DNA of 64,000 bases from CAYMPH01 sp964529415 (GCA_964529415.1 CAZGWD010000006.1:62001-126000), one strand, 5' to 3'. Shown: positions 8,961-19,027, counted from the first letter of the stretch. The notes: generated by a model from the sequence alone, not told the origin. Program-made: numbers and translations.

Positions 8961-9575
8961 AAAAGCACGAACAGCACGCACATAACGAGCGGAGCTCTTA
9001 CTAAGTGTGTTCGGGGTGCCATCGTCGAAACGCTGGAGGCACGCGTTGTTAAGAGTTGCCTCAGAAGAACTCCAATAGTAATCGCCATTAAAATTACCTA
9101 CAGATCCAGAATATGGTTGTCCTCTGCCAGAATTTGCCGAACTATGATCACTTATTAAGTTCCACCATATAGCTTGTAGTTCATCTCTCGACGGTAAAAA
9201 CCAGTCGCTGTAATCTCCGCCTCTATAATTAACGCATATATCTGCTGCTTTATTTAGAAATGAATCACCAGCTTTTATATCAATAGTATTTTGTTTGCCT
9301 GTACCAATTGCTAATCCATCAGCTCCTTGAACCGCAAGAGGATTTGTCCCCCAATCTAATCTTATACCTCCATTTTGATCCACTGGTGCAGCTTCCAGAT
9401 ACCTCCATCCATCCGTTTTATAATTCGGATTAATATAAAATATCCATCCCCCGGCAGGGCCTCTGTCTCGAAGACTATACAATTTACTATTATCATACGT
9501 ATCAAGAAGTCCATCAACACATGATAATTGTGAAAATAGAATAATTGATATCAATAATATTATTTTTTTATTCAT
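8958..9575 (-). CDS. DUF1566-domain lipoprotein
   Basis: A 205-residue protein. The N-terminus MNKKIILLISIILFSQLSC is a lipoprotein signal with lipobox LSQLSC-like FSQLSC, so the mature protein is probably lipid-anchored at Cys19. A DUF1566 (Lcl C-terminal-like) domain follows: DRGPAGGWIFYINPNY, GWRYLEAAPVDQNGG, DWFLPSRDELQAIWWNL, YYWSSSEATLNNACLQRFDDG and RYVRAVRAF at the end. The DRGPAGGxIFY opening is common in spirochaete surface proteins. I chose ATG 9575 because AAAGGG lies eight bases before it; upstream GTG/ATG codons at 9584 and 9581 overlap the ribosome site. Its function is unknown. It starts just 13 bases after the end of the barrel gene. Confidence 0.88.
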   Translation of the reverse strand: MNKKIILLISIILFSQLSCVDGLLDTYDNSKLYSLRDRGPAGGWIFYINPNYKTDGWRYLEAAPVDQNGGIRLDWGTNPLAVQGADGLAIGTGKQNTIDIKAGDSFLNKAADICVNYRGGDYSDWFLPSRDELQAIWWNLISDHSSANSGRGQPYSGSVGNFNGDYYWSSSEATLNNACLQRFDDGTPNTLSKSSARYVRAVRAF

Positions 9576-9587
9576 AATCATCACCCT

Positions 9588-11012
9588 TTAAAAAGAATAA
9601 CTTACACCAGCATTAAGAAGAATAAAATGCAGCAACCCGGTTTTTTTAATAATGGCTCCATATTCACAACCGAGCGTAATTGAAAGAGAATTTTCAAACC
9701 TATATTCTGCGCTTATTCCAGCCTTAAAAGACAGTTCAAATATCTGCATATGCATATCCCGTCCTTCTGCAATTGTTCTATTACGGTCAAAATATTTAAC
9801 ATCCAGATATGCTCCGCCAAATGAAATTACAGGTTTTAAAATAACCCCTGCAGTTATTCCAATATTATAACCTGCATATAAATACGCAGGAACAAGCATA
9901 AAATCATTATACTGCATATTTTTCTCATCCTGCAGATTTTTCCCCTGCATATAATAAAATCCAAGAGCTATGCCTCCTTCAAAATTGTAGAAAAACAGGT
10001 TTCTTGCTGAAAAGGAAAACATCCCGCCAATGCCGACATTATGCATTAAACCGAATTTTTCCAAAGGAAAGATTACTCCTGGGGTAAAAGAAAGCGGCAG
10101 CATTATTGCGTAATATATTGATGATTCAGCTCCCATGTTATCTACAGCAATTATATGTATTTTATCAATGACTGTTTTTTCGCTGATTTTTATAACAGTA
10201 TCTTTTGTTTCACCTGACAATTCTTTCTTATTGTTTTTTATTTTATATATTTTATACTTTGCAATAAAACCATCCAGATCAGTTGCAGCTTTCCATTCAG
10301 CATTTGTTTCGCCTGTTTTCAGATGCGTCATCTTTAATCCGGATGGTGGAAAAGGTGGGCTGTTAAGTGTGGTTACTTCTATTTCATTGCTAGGAGTTGT
10401 TTCAATTCCGTTTTCGTCCACTCCAGTTACTATTATATAATATTTTGTGTTGCCTTTCAGACCATTTAAATGAACAGAATTCGATATAACAGTATCAACT
10501 TTTTCGTATTTATCACCTTTATTCTTTTTTATGTAGATATTATACGAATTCATCCTGTCATAAGGATGAAACCATTTAAGAGATATATAAGTATAGCTGC
10601 CATTCCCCTTTAAACCGGAAGGATTCCTTTCAGCTAAAAAAAGAACATCTGAACGCTGTACAATAAATTCTTTTGGCTTATTAAGATTATTTCTAAATGT
10701 ATAGGTATCCCGGTCTTCGTCAACCATATAGCCCCTGAAATTATCACCGCTTTTCATCTGTACATAGACTTTTCCCAATGCTAGCTCTGCATATGATACT
10801 CTCATTATATTAAAATGCGGATAGCTGACAATAATGTTTTGTTCGTTCTTTATAGTGATCAGATCAGCAGTTTCATTGATTACTTTTCCTTAAAAAATTG
10901 AACCGTCTTTCAGGAAAATGTATTCTGCTTTAAGGGGAATAGCAGTTAATAGTAGTTATAGGAGTAAAATTGTTTTTTTTGAAAAATATCTCAAAAAATT
11001 ACCTTCTTTCAA
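9588..11012 (-). pseudogene. Fibronectin-III / outer-membrane beta-barrel protein with two stop codons in its 5' end
   Basis: From an ATG at 10805 the frame gives 405 residues, but that start has no ribosome site or signal peptide. Upstream in the same frame lie LITIKNEQNIIVSYPHFNI, then TAA (10890-10892), AEYIFLKDGSIF, a hydrophobic signal-like LLLTAIPLKA, a second TAA (10956-10958), FSKKTILLL, and a TTG at 11010-11012. The original product was probably exported with a signal peptide and cleavage after LKA. The visible remainder has an SH3-like start (GKVYVQMKSGDNFRGYMVDE), two fibronectin-III domains (about 50-145 and 150-235) and a C-terminal ~165-residue barrel with alternating strands ending NAGVSYSF. 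Either it is a recent pseudogene or the sequence has errors here. Confidence 0.7.
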
Positions 11013-11188
11013 TGGGGAAATTATAAATAATTAATTTACTATTTAAAATAAAAAATTTATTTAAAAATACTCTAATATATATATTCAGTCAATTTATTTT
11101 TGATTTATTAATGAACTATGCTAAGATTTTTTTAAATACTCTGGTTTAATGCTGCGTGCAGATTATTAAAGAATAATCTGCACCTGAT
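11013..11188. other. AT-rich spacer, no gene seen
   Basis: The 176 bases between the broken barrel gene and the histidine kinase stop codon are extremely AT-rich. An imperfect palindrome (GCAGATTATTAAAGAATAATCTGC) at 11157-11180 lies just past the kinase stop codon and is a likely transcript-end hairpin without a strong T-run. Confidence 0.4.
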
Positions 11189-13483
11189 TTAACCAAGAGT
11201 CTTTTTAAGAGCGTCAGATAATTCATCAATTCTGAAAGGTTTTCTGAGAATTGCAGAAAAGCCGAACTTCGAATGATCTGCAAAAACAGGATCATCGGAG
11301 TAGCCGCTTGAAACAATAGCCTTAATTTGAGGATTGAATTCTTTTAATATATTTATTGCCTCTTTACCTCCAATGTCGCCAGGTATTGTCAGATCCATAA
11401 TAACAGCTGAATAAGGATTACCCTCTGCATGAGATTTTTTATACATTTCAATAGCCTCGCTTCCTGTTACAGCTCCATCGGATTTATAACCAAGATGTGT
11501 AAGCATCCCCTTTAAAACGTATATAATGGATTCCTCATCATCCATAATCAGAATTTTTAAATCGGAATGGTTTGCGGATTTTTCAGTTATATCTTTAATG
11601 TCTGATATTTTCGTATCAGCAGCATCATCAGCTGATTTTACAGGGTTTTCACTGTTATTTTTCTGTACTGCAGCAGGAAGATAAACTGTAAATACTGATC
11701 CTTTTCCTTCCTCTGAAGTAACATCAATATAACCGTTATGATTTGTTATTATTGAATAAACAACAGAAAGGCCGAGACCGGATCCGCTTTTTTTGGTTGT
11801 ATAGTATGGATCAAAAATTTTAGCAAGATCATTCTCGGGAATTCCTTTACCTGTATCGGAAATTGTCATTCTTACAAATTTACCAGGCTTTGGTAAACCG
11901 GTAGATATTATTGAATTAAAATCATTTTTGAATATATGATTTTCAAGTGAAATATTTATTGTTCCACCGGATGGCATTGACTGCACTGCATTTAGAATAA
12001 GATTATTAATTACCTGGCCGATCTGGCCTTCGTCTGCTTCTATATCCCATAATTCTGCAGAAATATCTGTAGAAGCTTTTATTTCTGAACCCGCAAGATT
12101 AAATTTTAAAGCATTGAGTACAAGCTTCTCCGGTTTAAATATACTTTTAATCATATGGCCTCCTTTTGAAAATGTCAGAAGCTGACGTGTCAGACCCTGC
12201 GCTCTGACGCATGCCTCTTCGGAATTATCGATGAATGAGATCGTTTCTTCGTGATTATCAATTTTCAGGCGAGCAAGAGATAAATTGCCGAGTATTCCCA
12301 TCAATATATTATTGAAGTCGTGAGCGAGTCCTCCTGCGATCAGGCCGAGAGATTCAAGTCTCTGGGTTTTTATCAGACTTTCTTCATATGATTTTTTTTC
12401 TGTGATGTCTATGCTTGCAGCAATAAAGCATTTTTTATTGTCAAATTCAGAAACATAGGCATTCATTAAAACAATTCGTTTTGATTTGTTTTTCAATATT
12501 GCTGTAAGTTCATGATTAACCATGCTGTCGGTTTTTTTTAGAATATTCCTGATAACAGTCATAGAATCAATTGAGAATAGTCCAACCTCAACAGGGTTTT
12601 TTCCGATCATCTCATTTCTCGTATAGCCGGTTTGATTGATCAAGGCTTCGTTCAGCTCAATGTATTCACCGGTTTTATAATCATTTAGCGTCATTGGAAT
12701 GGGTGTTGAATGAAATATTTGAAAAAATTTATGCTCGGACTTTTTCAGTTTTTCGTTTGCTTCAATCAGCTCATTTTGTGATTGCATAAGTTCATTGTTT
12801 ATAGCTTCAAATTCTTCATTCGTAGCTTCAAGTTCCTCTATAGTCGCCTGAAGTTCTTCATTAACTGAGTTGAGTTCGGTATTTTTATAATTGAGCAGTT
12901 GTTCGACTTTTATTCTTTCAGCCATCTCTGTGCTGTAGCTGCGCCCTGAAATCCACATAAGCAATCCTATGCTTATCAGACAGCCTGTGGTTATAACTAC
13001 CCTGTTTGTAAAAACAGTATCGCTTGATCTGAAAGGTTTGACAAATCCGGCTGATATCAGCCACACAAGGCAAAGATATGTTGCAAGACAGATTAACAAT
13101 GCGATCCACATTTTTTTATATCCGTAAGTAATCGCCACAAACATTATAAGCATGGCATACAGAAAATTTCCGGGAGCGTCAATGCCTCCAATATAATTAG
13201 CATTTACTGCAGGAAAATACATAAGCAGAGGAGGGATAATTCCCATTGAACGCCAGTAGCCTTTTGACGTAAGAACAATTGCGGCAAATGATGTTAATGA
13301 TAAAACAGCATATATTATAAGTGTATCAGCCGGCATTTTTCCGGCTATAAAAATTATAAATGAAATAATTGTAAAAATAAAAGTTACAGTAAAAGTAGCT
13401 AATAATATTGAACGTATTATATATTCCTGCCTGGCCAGTTCAGGATCTGCTTCGTTACGCGTGTTTAGAAATTTTATCTGCAT
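11189..13483 (-). CDS. Membrane-bound hybrid histidine kinase with PAS and receiver domains
   Basis: A 764-residue protein. About five to six transmembrane helices fill residues 20-190 (for example LATFTVTFIFTIISFIIF and VITTGCLISIGLLMWI), followed by a coiled coil rich in NEELQATIEELEATNEEF, a PAS domain at about 250-365, and a HisKA domain with the phospho-accepting His in GLAHDFNNILMGILGN. The ATPase domain has N box NNLILNAVQSMPSGG and G boxes DTGKGIPENDL and SGSGLGLSVV. A C-terminal receiver has IMDDEE, the phospho-acceptor in VIMDLTIPG and the Lys in LRKPF. It is likely a phosphorelay sensor. It sits 31 bases downstream of the acyl-CoA synthetase gene on the same strand and may be co-transcribed. 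Confidence 0.94.
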   Translation of the reverse strand: MQIKFLNTRNEADPELARQEYIIRSILLATFTVTFIFTIISFIIFIAGKMPADTLIIYAVLSLTSFAAIVLTSKGYWRSMGIIPPLLMYFPAVNANYIGGIDAPGNFLYAMLIMFVAITYGYKKMWIALLICLATYLCLVWLISAGFVKPFRSSDTVFTNRVVITTGCLISIGLLMWISGRSYSTEMAERIKVEQLLNYKNTELNSVNEELQATIEELEATNEEFEAINNELMQSQNELIEANEKLKKSEHKFFQIFHSTPIPMTLNDYKTGEYIELNEALINQTGYTRNEMIGKNPVEVGLFSIDSMTVIRNILKKTDSMVNHELTAILKNKSKRIVLMNAYVSEFDNKKCFIAASIDITEKKSYEESLIKTQRLESLGLIAGGLAHDFNNILMGILGNLSLARLKIDNHEETISFIDNSEEACVRAQGLTRQLLTFSKGGHMIKSIFKPEKLVLNALKFNLAGSEIKASTDISAELWDIEADEGQIGQVINNLILNAVQSMPSGGTINISLENHIFKNDFNSIISTGLPKPGKFVRMTISDTGKGIPENDLAKIFDPYYTTKKSGSGLGLSVVYSIITNHNGYIDVTSEEGKGSVFTVYLPAAVQKNNSENPVKSADDAADTKISDIKDITEKSANHSDLKILIMDDEESIIYVLKGMLTHLGYKSDGAVTGSEAIEMYKKSHAEGNPYSAVIMDLTIPGDIGGKEAINILKEFNPQIKAIVSSGYSDDPVFADHSKFGFSAILRKPFRIDELSDALKKTLG

Positions 13484-13514
13484 AAATAATAATATGCATA
13501 TTTCCAGATAGATG

Positions 13515-15665
13515 TCAAATCTTTTCCAGAACTATTAAAGCGTCAACTGCAACAGGCTTGGATCCATTAATGATAATAGGATTAAGGTCAATTTCAGCAA
13601 TTTCCGGATGCAGAACCGGCAGAAAGCTCAGTGTCTGAATAAGACGCGAGGTTGCTTCTCTGTCAATTGCAGGCATGCCTCTGAATTCATTGAGCAGCTT
13701 CCGGGTTTTAATATCATCAATCATTTCTTCTGCTTCGCTCAATGCGAGAGGGGCTATCCTGAATGAAGTGTCATTTAAAGCTTCAGTAAAAATTCCTCCA
13801 ATGCCGAAAACAACGCATGTTCCGAAACCCTTCTGCTTCACGATTCCGCCAAGAAGTTCGCGCTGCCCTTTAACCATTTCACTGATCAGCACCGGAATAT
13901 CCCTGCCTGCTTTATTTTGAATTTTATCAAAAGCTTCGGCTACTTCTTCTTTGTTTTTTCTGTTTAGAAAAACCATTCCGCTTTCAGTTTTATGCAGAAT
14001 ATCAGAGCTGCAGACTTTTACTGCAACAGGGTACCCGATTTCATCCGCAATTTTTAAGGCTGCATCTTTATTTATTGCGAGCTTTTCTTTGCTTACAGGT
14101 ATGCCGTATGAAGTCAGAAGTTTTTTTGCATCGTATTCATCGAGAGCTGTCTGATTATTATTTATGGCTTTTTCAATTATGTTTTTTGCTTCAGCGGATT
14201 GAAGCGGCATTGATGGTGCTTTATAAACAGCACGATCAAGTATTTTTTTATATTTAAATAAGGACACCATCCCAAAAGCAGCTTTTTCAGGAGAGTCGAA
14301 GGTTGGTATATTATTCAGCTGGTATTCCTCTGTTATGTTATCGCGGTTTTGAAACCAGGATGAAATTGTTAGAGGGATGCAGTAATTAAACGGAAGCTTG
14401 AGATATGCATCGCCCTTGGGTTTCAGGCCTGCAACAAGATCATCCAGAGAAACATTATTTAATAAATCGCTGATATGAGGATATATGCATTTGATGAATC
14501 CGGATGACATTGCGCCATGAAGGATGATGCCGTCTATCTCGCCGCTTTTCATTACTGCTTCAGGAATCTTATCTGTAAGAATCGATGTATCCATGCTGAA
14601 TGTAAGGTCTACCGGATTACCGCTTGGAGCATGTGGCGGGATCATGGGTTTTAATTCATTCTGAAGTTTTTCGCTGAAAATCGGAACTTCGAGTCCTGCC
14701 TTGTCGCATATATTTGCCATTGCAGAACCAGGGCCTCCGGAATTTGTAATAATGCCTATTCTCCTGCCGCGGAGACGGGGCTGTGACGCAAGAGCCCAGC
14801 CGTATATATAAAGTTCTTCTATTGAATCAACTCTGATAATACCTGCCTGTTTAAAAAGCCCTTCATACATATGATCAGGCCCTGCAAGAGCACCGGTATG
14901 GCTTTTCCCGGAGCGCGCTCCTGCTTCCGAACCTCCAATGTACTGGGCAAGTACAGGCTTATGCGGTGTGATTTTTCTTGCAACATCAAGAAACCGAGGC
15001 ACATCCCTAAGACCTTCAATGTAAAGTGAAATTGCTTTTGTTGAATCATCCTGTCCCAAATATTCAAGTGCATCAATGATATTCAGATTAGCTTCATTGC
15101 CGACACTAATTGCCTTGCTGAACCTGATTCCGCGTTCCTTGAGATAAGTCATTATCTGGGTTACATAAGTTCCGCTTTGTGATGCTATTCCAAGCATACC
15201 GGGTCCGCTCGGGTTGTTCATAACTGTAGTATTAAGAGATATCTGTGAGTTTACAACTCCCATGCAATTAGGTCCCACAAATGACATCCCGTATTTTTCA
15301 GCGATAGTATTCAGAAGCTCTTCCTGTTGTTTGCCTTGAGAACCTGTTTCCTTGAATCCTGCAGTAATTACAATTGCAGATTTTGTTCCTTTTTTTCCGA
15401 ATTCCTCCATGAGTGACGGTAAATGTTCGGATGGAACAACAATAAAACCCAGATCCGGAACTTCCGGAAGATCAGCAATTGTTTTGTATGCATTAAGACC
15501 AAGAACTATTTCATCCCTTGGATGAACAATAAACAGTTTACCCTTGTACCCGTTTTTCAAAATACTTAAAGCATGCATTGTTCCCATTTTCATCGGATTG
15601 TTTCCTGCTCCGACAATTGCAATTGATTTCGGATTCATTAAATGATTTAAGGGTAAATTCTGCAT
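13515..15665 (-). CDS. ADP-forming acetyl/acyl-CoA synthetase, fused alpha-beta
   Basis: A 716-residue enzyme of the NDP-forming acyl-CoA synthetase family, which interconverts acyl-CoA + ADP + Pi and acid + CoA + ATP. The alpha part (1-~460) has a CoA-binding Rossmann domain (SIAIVGAGNNPMKMG, GPNCMGVVN) and a ligase domain in which SGKSHTGALAGPDHMYEG holds the likely phospho-histidine. The beta part (~490-716) is an ATP-grasp domain (YGIPVSKEKLA, GYPVAVKVCSSDILHKTE, FGIGGIFTEALND, EIDLNPIII). I chose ATG 15665 because GGAGGACCCC precedes it directly; an ATG at 15686 lies before this ribosome site. It could salvage ATP from acetate or branched acyl-CoA esters. The kinase gene follows on the same strand. 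Confidence 0.92.
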   Translation of the reverse strand: MQNLPLNHLMNPKSIAIVGAGNNPMKMGTMHALSILKNGYKGKLFIVHPRDEIVLGLNAYKTIADLPEVPDLGFIVVPSEHLPSLMEEFGKKGTKSAIVITAGFKETGSQGKQQEELLNTIAEKYGMSFVGPNCMGVVNSQISLNTTVMNNPSGPGMLGIASQSGTYVTQIMTYLKERGIRFSKAISVGNEANLNIIDALEYLGQDDSTKAISLYIEGLRDVPRFLDVARKITPHKPVLAQYIGGSEAGARSGKSHTGALAGPDHMYEGLFKQAGIIRVDSIEELYIYGWALASQPRLRGRRIGIITNSGGPGSAMANICDKAGLEVPIFSEKLQNELKPMIPPHAPSGNPVDLTFSMDTSILTDKIPEAVMKSGEIDGIILHGAMSSGFIKCIYPHISDLLNNVSLDDLVAGLKPKGDAYLKLPFNYCIPLTISSWFQNRDNITEEYQLNNIPTFDSPEKAAFGMVSLFKYKKILDRAVYKAPSMPLQSAEAKNIIEKAINNNQTALDEYDAKKLLTSYGIPVSKEKLAINKDAALKIADEIGYPVAVKVCSSDILHKTESGMVFLNRKNKEEVAEAFDKIQNKAGRDIPVLISEMVKGQRELLGGIVKQKGFGTCVVFGIGGIFTEALNDTSFRIAPLALSEAEEMIDDIKTRKLLNEFRGMPAIDREATSRLIQTLSFLPVLHPEIAEIDLNPIIINGSKPVAVDALIVLEKI

Positions 15666-15914
15666 GGGGTCCTCCGGAAGATTCATTTATGTTTTATTAA
15701 TAAAAATAAACAAAATAGTGATTTTTGAAATGATAAATTTAAGTAAAATACTGCACTGTTATGTTAATATGTCAAGTCTGAATCGTTTATTTTAAAACCT
15801 TATAGGATAAGGTAATATTTATTAAAAAGTTCTTTATTTATATTAAAGAGTATGATAAATGTTATTATTATTTTTTAATTATATTTTGAATTATTATCAG
15901 GATAAAAAAGCTTT

Positions 15915-16883
15915 ATGGCTGAACATGAAGACAAAGTAGAATTATTGAGAAAAGTTGATATTTTTTCAGAACTCAAGGAATATGAGCTCGATATAATTGC
16001 GCGCTATAGTGAAATCCTGAAACTTAATAAAGGCGAGCCGGTTTTTTTACAGGATAATTCTTCTGATAATTTCTTTGTTGTGGACACAGGCAGGGTTGGG
16101 ATTATTGCTATTGAAAGCAGCAATAAGGCTGAAATTGCCCAGATCGTGTCCAAGGAATCTTTCGGAGAGCTCGATTTTCTCGGTAAAACAGCCAGAAGCG
16201 CTTCTGCTTTTGTTGAGGAGGATTCGGTTCTGCTGCGTTTCCCGGCTCAAGGTTTCAAATCTCAGGAAATATTTCAGGAACATCCCTACATATCCGCCTG
16301 TCTTTTAAAAAGGCTTCTGGGTATAATTTCTGAAAGGATATGGAATGTAAATAACCTGCTTCATGAAAAATCGCAGTGGCTGCTTGAACTTAGGAAACAG
16401 CTTTTATGCGATAAAATGACAGGGCTTTACAATCTGACATTTTTAAAAGAGGATTTTGTAAGCATGCTATCAAGCCTTGAAAAAGGCGCAGCGCTTTTAA
16501 TGATCAAACCGGATAATTTTAAAGACATAAATGACATATACGGGCATACATGCGGAGACAAAACGCTCAGACTGATGGCTATCTTTCTGCAATCGGAGCT
16601 TAAGGAGTATGATATGGGAGTCCGTTACAGAGGAGACGAATTTGCTGCAATTCTGATTAATGCAGACAAAAATGAGGCTGTCAGGGCAGCTAAGGCTGTG
16701 AGCAATGCTTACAGGTCAATGGACTTGAGCGGAATAATCGGTTCCAATGAAATTAAAATCCAGGTAAGCATTGGAATTGCCTTGTATCCTGATGAGGTTG
16801 AAAACAGCAGCGATCTTATTGAAAAGGCACACAGCAGGATGATGCGCGCCAGAGAAAGCGGAGGAAACCGGATAGTTGTTTAA
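15915..16883 (+). CDS. Cyclic-nucleotide-binding domain plus GGDEF domain (variant RGDEF)
   Basis: A 322-residue soluble protein. Residues ~10-125 form a cNMP-binding beta-barrel (VDIFSELKEYELDIIARYSE, GEPVFLQDNSSDNFFVVDTG, SFGELDFLGKTARSASAFVE). A GGDEF domain fills ~160-320 (DKMTGLYNLTFLKEDF, MIKPDNFKDINDIYGH). The active-site loop reads VRYRGDEFAAILI, with Arg in place of the first Gly, so cyclase activity is uncertain. It is followed after 18 bases by a paralogue with an intact loop. The ribosome site before ATG 15915 is weak. It probably couples a cyclic nucleotide or related ligand to c-di-GMP signalling, or serves as a partner of the paralogue. Confidence 0.92.
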   Translation: MAEHEDKVELLRKVDIFSELKEYELDIIARYSEILKLNKGEPVFLQDNSSDNFFVVDTGRVGIIAIESSNKAEIAQIVSKESFGELDFLGKTARSASAFVEEDSVLLRFPAQGFKSQEIFQEHPYISACLLKRLLGIISERIWNVNNLLHEKSQWLLELRKQLLCDKMTGLYNLTFLKEDFVSMLSSLEKGAALLMIKPDNFKDINDIYGHTCGDKTLRLMAIFLQSELKEYDMGVRYRGDEFAAILINADKNEAVRAAKAVSNAYRSMDLSGIIGSNEIKIQVSIGIALYPDEVENSSDLIEKAHSRMMRARESGGNRIVV

Positions 16884-16901
16884 GTCCGATTAAAAAAAAC
16901 A

Positions 16902-17858
16902 GTGGATATAAAAAATTTAGTTATATTTTCAGACTTCAATCCTGATGAAATCGCCTTTATAGAAAAGCATTTCAAGATGAAATCTTTTGAGGGAGGCGAA
17001 ACTATAATCGACCGCGATGAAAATAAAAAGGAACTGTTCATTGTTCTCCAGGGAAAAATAATAAGATCGCAGGGCGTGTCCGGAAGTATAGAGCGGAACC
17101 AGGGTGAATTTCAGCGCGGGGATTTTTTTGGAGGAATTTCCCTTTTCGGCAACAAGCCTGCTTTAGGAAGATATTTTGCTCTGGAAAAAAGCATTCTGCT
17201 TTCCATCAAAGAAAAAAACATTAATTCCCTGATCGAGAATAATTCAGAAATTGCAGTAAAGCTTATTTCGCATCTGCTGAGCCTCACAATTCAGCAGCTC
17301 AGAAAATCGAGCAGATTTTTTGCAGATGTTGTTCAGTGGGGGGAAAACGCAAGCAGACGTGTAATTACTGATGAAATGACAGGCATATACAACCGCGCTT
17401 TTCTTGAAGATGCCCTGGAAAATTTTTTCAGCATTTCAAAAAGCAACAATAAACCTCTCACTCTTTTCATGCTCGATATTGATAATTTCAGAAAAATAAA
17501 TGAAGTTCTCGGACTTGAAACAGGAAATAGAATTCTTCAGGAGCTGGTTGATCTCATTCAGAAAGTCACAAGCAAGCACGGAATCATTGCGCGTTACGGC
17601 GGTGATGAATTTTCAATACTGCTTCCGGAAGCGGATTTAAAAAGAGCAAAAATAATGGCAGAGCAGATCCGCAGTGACGTGGAGAAATTCGACTTCTCAA
17701 AATATCTTGCAGGGAAAAATATTCCAGTGAGTCTGAGTATTGGAATAAGTTCTTTTCCTGATACTGCAGATGATCTCGAAACATTCAAGAAAAAAGCTGA
17801 TGAAGCGCTGTATAAGGCAAAGGAACTTGGAAGAAACAGGGTAGAATGGATTGACTGA
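16902..17858 (+). CDS. Cyclic-nucleotide-binding domain plus intact GGDEF domain
   Basis: A 318-residue paralogue of the preceding gene, starting at GTG 16902 (VDIKNLVIFSDFNPDE), 18 bases after its stop. The cNMP-binding barrel is at ~8-125 (GETIIDRDENKKELFIVLQG, GDFFGGISLFGNKPALGRYF), and the GGDEF domain at ~150-316 has DEMTGIYNRAFLEDAL, LDIDNFRKINEVLG and the canonical IARYGGDEFSILLPEAD. It should be able to make c-di-GMP. The tandem arrangement suggests joint expression, perhaps heterodimers with one active and one impaired site. Convergent with the beta-lactamase-like gene 17 bases downstream. Confidence 0.93.
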   Translation: MDIKNLVIFSDFNPDEIAFIEKHFKMKSFEGGETIIDRDENKKELFIVLQGKIIRSQGVSGSIERNQGEFQRGDFFGGISLFGNKPALGRYFALEKSILLSIKEKNINSLIENNSEIAVKLISHLLSLTIQQLRKSSRFFADVVQWGENASRRVITDEMTGIYNRAFLEDALENFFSISKSNNKPLTLFMLDIDNFRKINEVLGLETGNRILQELVDLIQKVTSKHGIIARYGGDEFSILLPEADLKRAKIMAEQIRSDVEKFDFSKYLAGKNIPVSLSIGISSFPDTADDLETFKKKADEALYKAKELGRNRVEWID

Positions 17859-17875
17859 ATTTCTGAATAAAATTA

Positions 17876-19027
17876 TTATTTAAGCTTTAAAATATCTATA
17901 TATTCTTTTATTATTTTATCTTTGCCATTTACTTGAGAAACATTCGCTGTGAAAATTACTATATAACCTTTTTCTTGATTAAACAAAGCCTCTGCCTCTG
18001 ATCCAATAAATAAACCTGAATGACCAAATGAATTATCATAATAATCACCATATTTAAAAATTCCATACCCGAAGTTTTTAAGATATTTATTCTTTGGCTT
18101 TTCTGCTGTCATAAATTTAGTCATTATATCATAGCTGCTTTTTTGAATAATTTTTTTTGTTAAAACGGAATTATAAAATAACAATAAATCATGAGCAGTA
18201 GAAGCGAATCCCCCTGAGCTGTATGCACAGGATGACCATGAATTGTATTCCGGCTTATTTATGTACCAGCCTGGAACTGGAATCAGGCTTCGGTCATATC
18301 CGGAAATTAGGCTTTCTGGATATTTTTCATATGGCAGAAATACGGTATTATTCATTTTTAAAGGCTCAATTATTTCATTTTTATATAAATCATTCAGAGA
18401 CCTGTTTGAAGTTTTTTCAGCAATAATGCCCAGAAGTATGTAATTCGGGTTTGAATAGGAATTGCCTTTTCCTGGTTGAAATAACAATTTATTTTTTTTA
18501 ATCAGATAATACAAATCCTGGACAGACCAGATTTTCTCCGGATAAAACATTGAAGGTATGAATATTTTAGGTCCGAGAAACTCAGGTATCCCGCTTGAAT
18601 GATTAAGCAGCATCCGGATTGTAATTTTATTGCTTTCAGGAAAATCCGGAAACCATTTATCAATAGTATCATCAATATTAATAAGGCCTTTCTCATATAG
18701 CTGCATAATTATAACTGCAGTAAAAGTTTTAGAAAGGCTTCCTATTCTTATTAAATTATCATTGGACAGAATTTTTAACCGTTCAATATCCGCAGTCCCG
18801 CTGGATCCAAACCATAAGTCACCATTCTTCATTTTAACTGCAATCTGAACGCCGATCAGATTATATTTATTAACTGATGAATCAAGGATATTCTGAAATT
18901 TTGCTGTTAAATCCGTATTTGTTGTATTCCTGATATCTGGTTCTTTCTTTATGATATTATAAGTTTTAATTGCTGTACATCCGGTAATTAATAATATCGA
19001 TGATATTATTGAAACAAGATAATTCAT
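17876..19027 (-). CDS. Serine beta-lactamase-like lipoprotein (class C / PBP4* family)
   Basis: A 383-residue protein. The N-terminus MNYLVSIISSILLITGCTAI is a lipoprotein signal with lipobox ITGC. The catalytic S-x-x-K motif is IGSLSKTFTAVIIMQLYE, followed by GMLLNHSSGIPEF-like RMLLNHSSGIPEF, and the second motif is YSN in GKGNSYSNPNYILLG. The C-terminal part FGYGIFKYGDYYDNSFGHSG carries the HSG triad replacing KTG, typical of beta-lactamase-domain esterases and peptidases. It probably acts on a cell-wall or ester substrate in the periplasm; true beta-lactamase activity is not implied. It is the last gene of a minus-strand series, 42 bases after the J-domain gene. Confidence 0.88.
   Translation of the reverse strand: MNYLVSIISSILLITGCTAIKTYNIIKKEPDIRNTTNTDLTAKFQNILDSSVNKYNLIGVQIAVKMKNGDLWFGSSGTADIERLKILSNDNLIRIGSLSKTFTAVIIMQLYEKGLINIDDTIDKWFPDFPESNKITIRMLLNHSSGIPEFLGPKIFIPSMFYPEKIWSVQDLYYLIKKNKLLFQPGKGNSYSNPNYILLGIIAEKTSNRSLNDLYKNEIIEPLKMNNTVFLPYEKYPESLISGYDRSLIPVPGWYINKPEYNSWSSCAYSSGGFASTAHDLLLFYNSVLTKKIIQKSSYDIMTKFMTAEKPKNKYLKNFGYGIFKYGDYYDNSFGHSGLFIGSEAEALFNQEKGYIVIFTANVSQVNGKDKIIKEYIDILKLK

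Noticed and set aside
8479..9004. Plus-strand open frames at 8479-8727 and 8798-9004
   Set aside because: They are antisense to the remnant gene, have no ribosome site, and the minus-strand frame gives the more coherent protein.
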